Positions 8,628 to 16,003 of a DNA stretch of 40,504 nucleotides are shown here, piece after piece. This stretch comes from an uncultured Ruminococcus sp. (lineage in GTDB: Bacteria > Bacillota > Clostridia > Oscillospirales > Ruminococcaceae): contig NZ_CALDMP010000002.1 of the NCBI RefSeq assembly GCF_937915125.1, positions 1-40,504 of the forward strand, given 5' to 3'. A program made the translations under genes and the position numbers. Below the pieces are notes generated by a model, which saw nothing but the letters and a program-made list of their open reading frames with translations, was not told where the DNA came from and did not search any database. The first letter of the stretch is position 1. The number at the start of each line of letters is the position of its first letter.

Positions 8628-9602
8628 ATGGATACATTATATCTTGTGATCCCGTGTTATAATGAAGAAGAAGTGCTGCCGGAAACATCCAGACAGCTTC
8701 TGGCGAAAATGACATCGCTGATCGAAAAGCAGAAAATCTCAGAAAAGAGCCGCATCGTCTTTGTTAATGATGGTTCCAAGGATCGTACCTGGGAAATGAT
8801 CGAACAGCTGCACCATGAAAATCCCATGTATCAGGGCGTGTGCCTGTCCCGGAACAGGGGACATCAGAACGCACTCCTTGCCGGATTGATGACGGTGAAA
8901 GATCATTGCGACATGACCATTTCTCTGGATGCCGACTTGCAGGATGATATTGATGCCATTGATGAAATGGTGGAAAAATATTACGAGGGAAATGACGTGG
9001 TGTATGGCGTGCGCAGCGCCAGAGACACGGATACTTTCTTTAAGAAATTCACTGCTGAGGGCTTCTATAAAGTCATGAAGCATATGGGCGCAGATGTGGT
9101 GTTTAACCATGCGGACTATCGTCTCATGAGTCGCAGAGCGCTGGATGGTCTGGGTTCCTTCAAGGAAGTGAACATGTTTCTGCGTGGCGTAGTGCCTATG
9201 ATCGGCTATCGCAGTGACAAGGTGTATTATGCACGAAAGGAACGCTTTGCCGGTACATCGAAATATCCCCTGAAAAAGATGCTTTCCTTTGCCTGGGAAG
9301 GAATCACATCCCTTTCCACAAAGCCGATCAGCATGATCACGCGGCTGGGGACAGTGATTTTTCTGGTGAGCATCATTATGCTGATCTATTCTGTAGTACG
9401 TCATTTTATGGGCGCTACGACGACTGGCTGGACTTCTCTGATCGTGTCCATCTGGGCAATCGGCGGCTTGCAGCTGCTTGCCATCGGAATCATCGGGCAG
9501 TATATCGGAAAGGTCTATCTGGAGACAAAGGAACGTCCGAAATTTATTGTGGAACAGTATCTCTCAGATGAAGATGCAGAGGATAAAAAAACGCTGTCGT
9601 AA
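8628..9602 (+). CDS. GtrB-like polyprenyl-phosphate glycosyltransferase (GT2)
   Basis: A 324-aa membrane-anchored family 2 glycosyltransferase that would transfer a sugar from a nucleotide donor to undecaprenyl phosphate on the cytosolic face. Visible motifs: VIPCYNEEEVLPE at the N-terminus, FVNDGSKDRTW, and the metal-binding SLDADLQDD. Two C-terminal membrane helices (about 240-262 and 275-300) end in QYIGKVYLETKERPKFIVE, typical of the DPM1/GtrB group. AAGGAGGAG sits 8 bases before ATG 8628. It pairs with the upstream membrane protein; a GtrA-type flippase candidate lies 21 kb away at 31038. Normal length for the family. The sugar is not predictable. Confidence 0.88.
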   Translation: MDTLYLVIPCYNEEEVLPETSRQLLAKMTSLIEKQKISEKSRIVFVNDGSKDRTWEMIEQLHHENPMYQGVCLSRNRGHQNALLAGLMTVKDHCDMTISLDADLQDDIDAIDEMVEKYYEGNDVVYGVRSARDTDTFFKKFTAEGFYKVMKHMGADVVFNHADYRLMSRRALDGLGSFKEVNMFLRGVVPMIGYRSDKVYYARKERFAGTSKYPLKKMLSFAWEGITSLSTKPISMITRLGTVIFLVSIIMLIYSVVRHFMGATTTGWTSLIVSIWAIGGLQLLAIGIIGQYIGKVYLETKERPKFIVEQYLSDEDAEDKKTLS

Positions 9603-9627
9603 CAGCGCATATGTGATATGTGTAAGA

Positions 9628-9653
9628 GGGTGAACAATGTTCACCCTTTTTTT
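9628..9653 (+). terminator. Rho-independent terminator after gtrB-like gene
   Basis: The perfect stem GGGTGAAC (9628-9635) and GTTCACCC (9639-9646) has a 3-nt loop and is followed by seven T residues. Confidence 0.9.
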
Positions 9654-9699
9654 CTGTAAAAAGATGTGGGACATTTGCAAAGTAATCCAAAATAACAAA

Positions 9700-9950
9700 A
9701 CAAAAAGCACCCTGAGACAACCATCTCAAGGTGCATTGTTTTCATATAGAAAAAATAAAACCGCCCGGCCGTCTTGCAGCGAATAAAACCAAGCCATTAC
9801 AGCAAGGTGGGTATCTGCCCGTCTGCTTCACGCTCCCTTCGTCCGCCGAAGCGGGAGGTCTGCAATCCACAACCGGAGCCGGATTCCCTTTAAAAGAGTG
9901 TTGGATTATAAAAACCGCAATGTCTCGTACCAGGCAGTATTCATTTTTCT
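9700..9950 (-). ncRNA. ssrS: Structured non-coding RNA, candidate 6S RNA
   Basis: A minus-strand transcription unit with its own promoter and terminator and no plausible reading frame. The outer stem pairs 9930-9937 with 9761-9768 (8 bp including G-U) and an inner stem pairs 9915-9920 with 9774-9779 (6 bp). These enclose an AT-rich open region on both sides and a GC-rich terminal arm containing a TTCG-capped hairpin (about 9842-9865). The roughly 180-nt rod with an internal bubble matches the size and outline of 6S RNA, which sequesters sigma-A RNA polymerase by mimicking an open promoter. The identification rests on architecture, not on an alignment; another structured RNA class remains possible. 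Confidence 0.5.
9702..9734 (-). terminator. Terminator of the 6S-like RNA
   Basis: An 11-bp stem (9724-9734 with 9707-9717) is followed on the minus strand by TTTTTG and a further T-rich tract. Confidence 0.85.
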
Positions 9951-9956
9951 ATGTTT

Positions 9957-9985
9957 AGTATAACATAATCTTTCACAAAAATCAA
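9957..9985 (-). promoter_or_regulatory. Predicted promoter of the 6S-like RNA
   Basis: TTGATT (9980-9985), 17 bp, TATACT (9957-9962). Transcription would begin near 9950, just outside the outer RNA stem. Confidence 0.7.
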
Positions 9986-10032
9986 TAGGAAATTTGTGAA
10001 AATTTTTCTGCTATCCTGCTGTCAGAATTGGA

Positions 10033-10347
10033 TTATGCCTCTTCCTCGTCCTCTTCGTCAAAGAACTCGTTGAGCTGCTGGAGGAACATTTCACCGACTG
10101 CTTCATACTCAGCGTCATCTTCGATGGTGCAGAGCATTTCCTCGCCGTCAACCATTTCCTTTTTCAGAACGACAAATTCACCGTCATCATTCAGCAAATC
10201 TTCCTCGTTTTCATAAAACGGGATCAGGGCACAGTAGGTGGCGCCGTTGTATTCCAGCTCGCCCAGTACCTCAAATTCCTGTTCGTTGCCGTCCTCATCT
10301 TCCAGAGTGTACAGCAGACCTGATCCAAATTCGTTTTCTTCTGCCAT
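10033..10347 (-). CDS. DUF1292 family protein
   Basis: A 104-aa, strongly acidic small protein of the DUF1292 (YrzB-like) family common in Firmicutes; the molecular function is unknown. The N-terminal half has the characteristic pattern YTLEDEDGNEQEFEVLGE, then an ALIPFYENEED segment, and the C-terminus is a run of Glu/Asp. There is no membrane segment. AGGAGAAAG precedes the ATG by about 7 bases. In many Firmicutes the relative is encoded beside yrzL and yrrK (ruvX); that neighbourhood is absent, the gene here lying between pdxT and the 6S-like RNA with its own promoter. Confidence 0.85.
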   Translation of the reverse strand: MAEENEFGSGLLYTLEDEDGNEQEFEVLGELEYNGATYCALIPFYENEEDLLNDDGEFVVLKKEMVDGEEMLCTIEDDAEYEAVGEMFLQQLNEFFDEEDEEEA

Positions 10348-10405
10348 GGGACTTTCTCCTATCTGCCAAATCGGCGGTTATTCCGGATGCAATACCGGTA
10401 TCCTT

Positions 10406-10434
10406 ATTATACAGGATTCTCACAAAAAAATCAA
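10406..10434 (-). promoter_or_regulatory. Predicted promoter of the DUF1292 gene
   Basis: TTGATT (10429-10434), 17 bp, TATAAT (10406-10411). The -35 lies inside the 3' arm of the pdxT terminator. Confidence 0.7.
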
Positions 10435-10478
10435 GTGGTTTTGTGAAAAATCATGCTTTTTCTTTCAAACCACTTGAT
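10424..10478 (-). terminator. Rho-independent terminator of pdxST
   Basis: AAACCACTTGAT (10467-10478) forms a 12-bp stem with ATCAAGTGGTTT (10430-10441). A T-run of seven follows on the minus strand. The 25-nt loop is long. Confidence 0.75.
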
Positions 10479-10485
10479 CTTGCAT

Positions 10486-11055
10486 TTATTTAGCTGTGTG
10501 AATCATTTCCAGGAAATATTGGTGTACCCGGGTATCCTCTGTCAACTCCGGATGGAAAGCCGTTGCCAGCTGGTTGCCCTGCCGTGCGGCAACGATCTTG
10601 CCGTCTACTTCTGCCAGCACCTCTGCATCGCCGGAAACTGCTGTGATATAAGGCGCACGGATAAATACCATGGGAATCTCACCCACGCCTTTCATTTCCG
10701 CAGTCACGGAAAAGCTGCCCAGCTGTCTGCCGTAGGCATTGCGGCGTGCGGAAATATCCATGGTGCCCAGCTGTACTTTGCCGCCCTCGGCTTCTTTTGC
10801 CAGCAGGATCAGTCCGGCGCAGGTGCCGAATACCGGCAGACCATTCTGGATCCGATTCTGAATGTCATCGAAGCAGTCCAGTTCCTTCAGCAATTTTCCC
10901 ATAACCGTGCTCTCGCCGCCGGGAATGATCAGACCGTCCATAGGCTGGTCCAGATCACGCTTCTGGCGGATCTCAAAGGGCTCTGCACCCAGTTGGCGCA
11001 AGATCACACTGTGTTCTGCAAACGCACCTTGCAGTGCCAGAATACCGATACGCAT
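10486..11055 (-). CDS. pdxT: Pyridoxal 5'-phosphate synthase glutaminase subunit PdxT
   Basis: The 189-aa class I glutamine amidotransferase that releases ammonia from glutamine and channels it to PdxS for PLP synthesis. Motifs: N-terminal GILALQGAFAEH, the PGGEST oxyanion region, the nucleophile Cys in FGTCAGLILLA, and the His-Glu pair in FHPELTED that completes the triad. The length is normal for the family. Its ATG overlaps the pdxS stop by one base (TAATG), giving translational coupling and a 1:1 complex as expected for the 12+12 PLP synthase. Confidence 0.97.
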   Translation of the reverse strand: MRIGILALQGAFAEHSVILRQLGAEPFEIRQKRDLDQPMDGLIIPGGESTVMGKLLKELDCFDDIQNRIQNGLPVFGTCAGLILLAKEAEGGKVQLGTMDISARRNAYGRQLGSFSVTAEMKGVGEIPMVFIRAPYITAVSGDAEVLAEVDGKIVAARQGNQLATAFHPELTEDTRVHQYFLEMIHTAK

Positions 11056-11927
11056 TACTTACCACGCTCCGCCATCAGCAGGGAGATCTCATTTTCGTTG
11101 ATACCTACCATAGCTTCGCCCAGATCGGTAGACAGCTCAGCCAGCATCTTTGCATCTTGATAGTTGGTGACAGCCTTTACAATTGCAGCAGCACGCTTTG
11201 CCGGATCACCGGACTTGAAGATACCGGAGCCAACGAAAACGCCCTCAGCTCCCAGCTGCATCATCAGTGCAGCGTCAGCCGGAGTAGCCACGCCGCCGGC
11301 TGCAAAGTTAACGACCGGCAGTTTTCCGTTGTCGTGAACATACTGTACCAGATCGTAGGGGACACGCAGTTCCTTTGCAGCATCGAACAGCTCGTCCTCT
11401 GCCATAGACTGGAGACGACGGATCTCTGCCTGCATCATGCGCATGTGGCGTACAGCCTGTACTACGTCACCGGTGCCCGGCTCGCCCTTGGTACGGATCA
11501 TGGAAGCGCCCTCGTTGATTCGGCGGAGTGCTTCGCCCAGATCCTTTGCGCCGCAGACAAAAGGTACATCGAACTTGGTCTTGTCGATGTGGTACTTGTC
11601 ATCTGCCGGGGAGAGTACTTCGCTCTCGTCAATATAGTCAATCTCGATTGCCTGCAGGATCTGTGCCTCTGCGAAGTGACCGATACGGCACTTTGCCATA
11701 ACCGGAATGCTGACAGCCTCCTGGATGCCGCGGATCATCTTCGGGTCGCTCATACGGGATACGCCGCCGGCTGCACGGATATCTGCCGGAATGCGCTCCA
11801 GTGCCATAACGGCACATGCACCGGCTGCTTCGGCAATCTTTGCCTGTTCCGGTGTGGTGACATCCATAATGACGCCGCCCTTGAGCATCTGTGCCAGGTT
11901 CTTGTTGAGTTCATAACGATTTCCCAT
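11055..11927 (-). CDS. pdxS: Pyridoxal 5'-phosphate synthase lyase subunit PdxS
   Basis: A 290-aa (beta/alpha)8 barrel that makes PLP from ribose 5-phosphate, glyceraldehyde 3-phosphate and ammonia delivered by PdxT. Conserved pieces: LKGGVIMDVTTPEQA, VMALERIPADIRAAGGVSRM, the Schiff-base lysine in PVMAKCRIGHFAEAQ, and the phosphate-binding GEPGTGDV and GSGIFKSGDP. AGGAGGAACAGC directly precedes ATG 11927; a longer in-frame reading to 12020 passes through repeat-derived sequence and is not used. First gene of pdxST. Confidence 0.97.
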   Translation of the reverse strand: MGNRYELNKNLAQMLKGGVIMDVTTPEQAKIAEAAGACAVMALERIPADIRAAGGVSRMSDPKMIRGIQEAVSIPVMAKCRIGHFAEAQILQAIEIDYIDESEVLSPADDKYHIDKTKFDVPFVCGAKDLGEALRRINEGASMIRTKGEPGTGDVVQAVRHMRMMQAEIRRLQSMAEDELFDAAKELRVPYDLVQYVHDNGKLPVVNFAAGGVATPADAALMMQLGAEGVFVGSGIFKSGDPAKRAAAIVKAVTNYQDAKMLAELSTDLGEAMVGINENEISLLMAERGK

Positions 11928-11944
11928 TGCTGTTCCTCCTGAAT

Positions 11945-12025
11945 TTGCTTTTTGAATTATGAAGAATGAGGAGTTCGGAATGCGGAACGGCGGTATTGCC
12001 TGAAATGACACATTCCTCATTCATT
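11945..12025 (-). repeat. pdxS leader with ATTAGGA-type tract and remnant of family A repeat
   Basis: On the minus strand the leader carries a degenerate tandem tract of ATTC/ACTCCT units (about 11952-11985) next to a remnant AGGCAATACCGC (11991-12002), the terminal sequence of family A. The feoAB upstream region has the same pairing of an ATTAGGA tract (40425-40446) with a family A end (40447). Confidence 0.5.
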
Positions 12026-12038
12026 CCACCTTGTTACT

Positions 12039-12067
12039 AGGATACCATGGAATTGGCTCTGTTACAA
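12039..12067 (-). promoter_or_regulatory. Predicted pdxS promoter
   Basis: TTGTAA (12062-12067), 17 bp, TATCCT (12039-12044). Confidence 0.5.
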
Positions 12068-12269
12068 TTGCCAGTTTTACAACTTTTTTCAATACCAGAT
12101 AAATGGGCGAAGGATGAGTAAGAATCCTTTTTTTGATTCTGATTTAAGGTATGTTCTGTTGTAGGAGTGAACTTTGTTTGCCTGTGGTTACATTTCTGGT
12201 AAATTCTAGGTGAGCAAAGTTCGCCCCCAACACGATTGACTCGATTTCTGCATAAAGAAAATTTTTGAC

Positions 12270-12298
12270 TTGAAAAGAAAATGGATTTATGGTATAAT
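12270..12298 (+). promoter_or_regulatory. Predicted promoter of the VanY-like gene
   Basis: TTGAAA (12270-12275), 17 bp, TATAAT (12293-12298). The 200 bp between this and the pdxS promoter contain a family D fragment near 12209-12230 (GTTCGCCCCC) and nothing else recognised. Confidence 0.7.
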
Positions 12299-12373
12299 AG
12301 AAAAATCAGAAAAGAAAGCGAGATCCAGCTTCTGCCGGATTCTGAGAAACCCATTGAGAAAGGACTATGCAGC

Positions 12374-13468
12374 ATGAGCACCAAACCCAATCCGAACAAG
12401 CACGCTCCTCAGGAGCCGCATAAAAAACCATCATCCGATCAGAAACCCCGTGTCAAGGGCGGAAGTCACGCCAAGCGCCGGAAGATTCGGTTCGACCGGA
12501 TCGCCGTTGTGGTTATTCCCATGCTTCTGATCATCATCCTGATCGGTGCACTCTGTTTGCACAGCTGCAACAAAAGCGGTAAACTGAACATCGGCGAAAG
12601 CAGCACAGAACCGACACCGGTTGCAACTGCCACGACCACAACAGCACAGTCAGCGGCAGAAGGCACTACAGACGCCGCAGCCATCACCACGGAAAGCAGC
12701 ACCAATGCCAGTGCAAATGCAAAGCAGATCACGCTTCCCGCAAAGGGCGTCAATAAGGGCGATCTGATCGTTATCAACAATGACCACAGCTATGATTTCC
12801 CCACTGGTGACCCGAAGCTGAAAAGCGTCTATGAGGAACGCAACAGTTCCTACAGCGTCAGCGATATGGAAGTACAGCTGGACGAGGAGACCATCACACA
12901 GCTGAATGCTATGATGGCAGCATTTGAAGAGGAAACCGGTTTCAGCGGTATGCAGGTATTCAGCGGCTATCGCACCAAGGAAGATCAGGACAGCCGTTAT
13001 GACAGCGGCAATACAGGTTTCCGGGGCGGCTATTCCGATTATCACAGCGGCAGAAGCTTCAACCTGAAGATCAACTTCGGGGACGGCACTTCGGACTATT
13101 ATAATGCAGAGAAATATCCGGACTATGCCTGGATCTCCGAACATGCGGCGGAGTATGGCTTTATCATCCGCTATCCCGACGGCAAGGACAGCATTACCGG
13201 AGAGGACAGCCGTTCCTATACCTTCCGCTATGTGGGTGTTCCTCATGCAGTGTATATGACAGAACATAAGCTCTGCCTGGAAGAATATGTGGAAAAGGTA
13301 CATGGCTATTCTGCCGATGATCCCCTGGAAATCACTGTGGGCGAGATGACCTATTCTGTATTCTATGTTTCTATTGGCGGCACAAATGATGTGGACATGA
13401 CCATTCCAAGCAAAAATTATACCGCATCCGGCGATAATATCAGCGGATACATTGTTACCTGCCAATAA
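12374..13468 (+). CDS. VanY-like membrane-anchored protein, probable inactive peptidase
   Basis: A 364-aa protein: a basic cytosolic tail (1-52), one membrane helix (about 53-72, AVVVIPMLLIIILIGALCL), a Thr/Ala/Ser-rich linker (80-130) and an extracytoplasmic D-Ala-D-Ala carboxypeptidase fold (about 140-330). The fold is marked by FSGYRTKEDQ, a glycine-rich SDYHSGRSF and RYPDGKDSITG before FRYVGVPHA. In active VanY enzymes the zinc ligands are the His and Asp of S-x-H-x-x-G-x-x-x-D and the His of E-P-W-H-x-R-Y-V-G. Here those positions read Tyr, Asn and Thr, and the catalytic Glu is also replaced. It is therefore probably a peptidoglycan-binding pseudoenzyme (inference). AAAGGA lies about 9 bases before the ATG. 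Confidence 0.75.
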   Translation: MSTKPNPNKHAPQEPHKKPSSDQKPRVKGGSHAKRRKIRFDRIAVVVIPMLLIIILIGALCLHSCNKSGKLNIGESSTEPTPVATATTTTAQSAAEGTTDAAAITTESSTNASANAKQITLPAKGVNKGDLIVINNDHSYDFPTGDPKLKSVYEERNSSYSVSDMEVQLDEETITQLNAMMAAFEEETGFSGMQVFSGYRTKEDQDSRYDSGNTGFRGGYSDYHSGRSFNLKINFGDGTSDYYNAEKYPDYAWISEHAAEYGFIIRYPDGKDSITGEDSRSYTFRYVGVPHAVYMTEHKLCLEEYVEKVHGYSADDPLEITVGEMTYSVFYVSIGGTNDVDMTIPSKNYTASGDNISGYIVTCQ

Positions 13469-13509
13469 AATAGACCGTACTTCTGATTCGGACGAGTCTT
13501 ATAAAAAAG

Positions 13510-13668
13510 AGAAGGGGCTGTTGCAAGAACGGTCAAATCCTGGTTTAGGGGGCGATGTGGGCATCGCCCCCCTACAAAATGTCACGCAATTCGTGGTAAT
13601 TTGTAGGGTGCGATGCCACATCGCACCGCTTTCCTGTAGGATTTTGAGTGCCTGCAACAGCCCCTTCT
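13510..13668. repeat. Fold-back repeat family C, copy C1
   Basis: The terminal inverted repeat AAGGGGCTGTTGCA (13512-13525) pairs with TGCAACAGCCCCTT (13653-13666). Inside are two family D-type palindromes: GGGGGCGATG/CATCGCCCCC near 13549-13572, and TGCGATGC/CACATCGCAC near 13608-13627. A second copy, split by another repeat, is at 34938-35216. Confidence 0.8.
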
Positions 13669-13686
13669 TTTCATAAGACGAAAGTA

Positions 13687-13845
13687 ATACTAATCCCATA
13701 TCAACCTGTTGAAGAATTTGCTGCTATCATTTCGTCACTCTGCGTTGCCCACTCTTGGCAGGCGACAGCCTGCCTGCGGTTGGGCGCCATGACCCACAAA
13801 ATGCTATCTGGCAACTTCTGCAATAGAACGATATGGGATTAGTAT
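13687..13845. repeat. Fold-back repeat family B, copy B2
   Basis: A 159-bp element bounded by a perfect 15-bp inverted repeat, ATACTAATCCCATAT (13687-13701) and its complement (13831-13845). The core, read on the minus strand, contains CCGCAGGCAGGCTGTCGCCT, identical to the core of copy B3. It lies between the convergent VanY-like gene and gdhA. Confidence 0.85.
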
Positions 13846-13960
13846 AAAAACGGATGCATGTGAATCTCTTTTCAGAAATGCTGAGAGAAACACATGCATC
13901 CGTCATTTTATGTCAGGGCAATGATGCGCCTATTTGTGCTTTACAGATCGCTGCGGCAGA
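13846..13960 (-). terminator. Possible gdhA 3' region with hairpin
   Basis: Plus-strand GGATGCATGTG (13852-13862) and CACATGCATCC (13891-13901) form an 11-bp inverted repeat with a long loop downstream of the gdhA stop. No strong T-run is seen on the minus strand, so its role as a terminator is uncertain. Confidence 0.4.
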
Positions 13961-15319
13961 TTAATATGCCACACCCTGCCACTTCATAGCGTCAGCAACC
14001 TTCAGGAAGCCTGCGATATTTGCGCCGACAACCAGATTGCCTTCTACATCATATTCCTTGGATCTGTCATATGCATTGTGGAAGATGTTGACCATGATCT
14101 GCTTCAGCTTTGCGTCAACCTCTTCGAATGTCCAGGACAGACGCTCGCTGTTCTGGGACATTTCCAGACCGGAAGTCGCAACGCCGCCTGCGTTTGCAGC
14201 CTTTGCCGGTCCGAACAGGATGCCAGCAGCCAGGAACTTGTCAATTGCCTCCGGTGTAGACGGCATGTTTGCACCTTCTGCAACAACCTGAACGCCGTTC
14301 TTCAGCAGGATATCAGCAGATTCGCCGTCGATCTCGTTCTGTGTTGCGCAAGGCAGAGCAACGTCACACTTGATGGTCCAGATGCCCTTGCAGCCTTCTG
14401 TATAGGTGGCACCTTCAACACGGTTCACATATTCCTTGATACGTCCGCGCTCTACTTCCTTGATCTGCTTTACAACATCCAGCTTGATGCCGTTGGGGTC
14501 GTAGATATAGCCGTTGGAGTCGGACAGAGCCACAACCTTTGCGCCCATCTCTGTTGCCTTTTCGGTAGCATAGATTGCTACGTTACCGGAACCGGAAACA
14601 ACAACGGTCTTGCCCTTGATGCTGTCATTCTTCATGCAGTTCATCATTTCTTCGGTGAAGTACAGCAGACCATAACCGGTAGCCTCTGTTCTTACCAGAG
14701 AACCGCCGTAGGACAGTGCCTTACCGGTCAGAACGCCGGTGAACTCGTTGCGCAGTCTCTTGTACTGACCGAACATATAGCCGATCTCACGTGCGCCAGT
14801 ACCGATGTCACCTGCCGGAACGTCAGTATCTGCACCAATGTGCTTGGACAGCTCTGTCATGAAGCTCTGGCAGAAACGCATGATCTCGTTGTCAGACTTG
14901 CCCTTCGGGTCGAAGTCGGAACCGCCCTTGCCGCCGCCCATAGGCAGTGTGGTCAGGCTGTTCTTGAAGATCTGCTCAAAGCCCAGGAACTTGATAACAG
15001 ATGCGCATACGGACGGGTGCAGACGCAGACCGCCCTTGTACGGACCGATTGCAGAGTTGAACTGGCAGCGGAAACCGCGGTTAACCTGTACGTTGCCGTT
15101 GTCATCTACCCAGGAAACACGGAACTGGATCATGCGCTCCGGTTCTACGATACGGTCGATGATGCCGTTTGTCTCATAAGACGGGTCCTTTTCTACGACC
15201 GGCTCCAGAGACATCAGAACCTCACCGACTGCCTGCAGAAACTCCGGCTCGTTGCCGTTGCGCTTTACTACGTTGTCATACACTTTCTGCAGATAAGCGT
15301 TCTTAAATGTAAATGCCAT
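13961..15319 (-). CDS. gdhA: Hexameric glutamate dehydrogenase
   Basis: A 452-aa enzyme interconverting 2-oxoglutarate plus ammonium and glutamate, the main ammonium assimilation route in many gut Clostridia. Motifs: YKGGLRLHPSV, the catalytic-lysine region MGGGKGGSDFDPKGKSD, the substrate-binding DVPAGDIGTGAREIGYMFGQYK (read in parts), and the Rossmann GSGNVAIYATEKA. The length matches the family I hexameric enzymes. AGGAGGAGA precedes ATG 15319. The cofactor (NADP or NAD) was not decided. A strong promoter with tandem 19-bp repeats just downstream suggests a dedicated regulator. Confidence 0.96.
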   Translation of the reverse strand: MAFTFKNAYLQKVYDNVVKRNGNEPEFLQAVGEVLMSLEPVVEKDPSYETNGIIDRIVEPERMIQFRVSWVDDNGNVQVNRGFRCQFNSAIGPYKGGLRLHPSVCASVIKFLGFEQIFKNSLTTLPMGGGKGGSDFDPKGKSDNEIMRFCQSFMTELSKHIGADTDVPAGDIGTGAREIGYMFGQYKRLRNEFTGVLTGKALSYGGSLVRTEATGYGLLYFTEEMMNCMKNDSIKGKTVVVSGSGNVAIYATEKATEMGAKVVALSDSNGYIYDPNGIKLDVVKQIKEVERGRIKEYVNRVEGATYTEGCKGIWTIKCDVALPCATQNEIDGESADILLKNGVQVVAEGANMPSTPEAIDKFLAAGILFGPAKAANAGGVATSGLEMSQNSERLSWTFEEVDAKLKQIMVNIFHNAYDRSKEYDVEGNLVVGANIAGFLKVADAMKWQGVAY

Positions 15320-15404
15320 GGGAATCTCCTCCTGAAAAATAAAAATTGTCACAAATAGTACGATCAGAAAATGTCTGTTCGACTGTCTGTTATCTGAATG
15401 AATG

Positions 15405-15444
15405 TGTACGTTGACTTCAAACACCTGTACACTCGCTTCAAACA
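15405..15444 (-). promoter_or_regulatory. Tandem 19-bp repeats in the gdhA leader, candidate operator
   Basis: Two units, TGTACGTTGACTTCAAACA (15405-15423) and TGTACACTCGCTTCAAACA (15426-15444), match at 15 of 19 positions with a 21-bp period, that is two helical turns. They begin about 6 bp downstream of the gdhA -10, in a position suited to repression or to control of the transcript start. Confidence 0.6.
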
Positions 15445-15450
15445 ATACCT

Positions 15451-15479
15451 ATTATACAACATCTCACTGTGTTTTTCAA
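15451..15479 (-). promoter_or_regulatory. Predicted gdhA promoter
   Basis: TTGAAA (15474-15479), 17 bp, TATAAT (15451-15456), giving a 5' leader of about 125 nt. Confidence 0.8.
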
Positions 15480-15689
15480 TGGAAAATTAGAAAAAAACAT
15501 AATTTTCTTCATATCAAAATTGGGAAAACCGTTAAAAAGCAAAATTGTGGTCTCTTTTTTTTAAAATAGCAAGTTTGGAACAGTTCCAACATTGCGATTG
15601 AAAAGTCAAAAAAGCCGGCATAAACCACATCTTTCTTGTGTATTGTGTCAAAATTGCTGTCGTATTCCCCTTGCGAACCATTTTCTTAT

Positions 15690-15761
15690 GGGCATCTCTA
15701 AAAACCCGCTCACCCGCCATCTGCGGTACATCTGACAGATTCGGGGTATTTAGAGGTGCCC
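15690..15761. repeat. 72-bp palindromic element (family F)
   Basis: GGGCATCTCTAAAAACCC at the left end mirrors GGGCACCTCTAAATACCC (complement of the right end, 15744-15761). The ends match at 16 of 18 positions. No coding potential; MITE-like in form. Single copy in this window. Confidence 0.6.
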
Positions 15762-15764
15762 TGA

Positions 15765-15802
15765 AAAGAAAAAAGCCCTGTCTCTCCGAAGAAAGACAAG
15801 GC
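15765..15802 (-). terminator. Terminator of the 15.8-kb ncRNA
   Basis: A 9-bp stem (15794-15802 with 15775-15783) has a loop containing TTCGG, followed on the minus strand by TTTTTTCTTTTC. Confidence 0.85.
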
Positions 15803-16001
15803 GATGAAAATAAGATTCAGACTGTACCGGGATCAGAAAACAAATCCGTGTAGAACAAAAAATATATTTCAAATAATCAATCGAAAGGGTTCGCTTCTGA
15901 TGATGTACAATCGGGACAGCAGAATCCTTCGTCTCAGAATCCCTGTACCGTTCTTACAGAAATTCAGACAGTTCGGATGTTTCTGCAAAGAGTCCTGTCC
16001 C
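15766..16001 (-). ncRNA. Structured non-coding RNA of unknown class
   Basis: A minus-strand unit of about 235 nt with a consensus promoter and a strong terminator but no reading frame with a ribosome site. The 5' part folds into a long rod: GGGACAG at 15995-16001 closes with CTGTCCC at 15913-15919. Inside are a CAGAA/TTCTG-type stem, a 4-bp GUCU/AGAC stem and a 10-bp AAUUUCUGUA/UACAGGGAUU stem. An AU-rich middle section and the terminator hairpin follow. It does not show the SRP, RNase P or tmRNA signature sequences. It could be a second 6S-type RNA or an unassigned regulatory RNA. Confidence 0.55.
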
Positions 16002-16003
16002 TA

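Noticed and set aside
13510..13845. CRISPR array
   Set aside because: The repeated segments are palindromic fold-back elements of different families, not short direct repeats with equal spacers.
13934..15358. 474-codon plus-strand frame opposite gdhA
   Set aside because: Same cause; no ribosome site and no protein family features.
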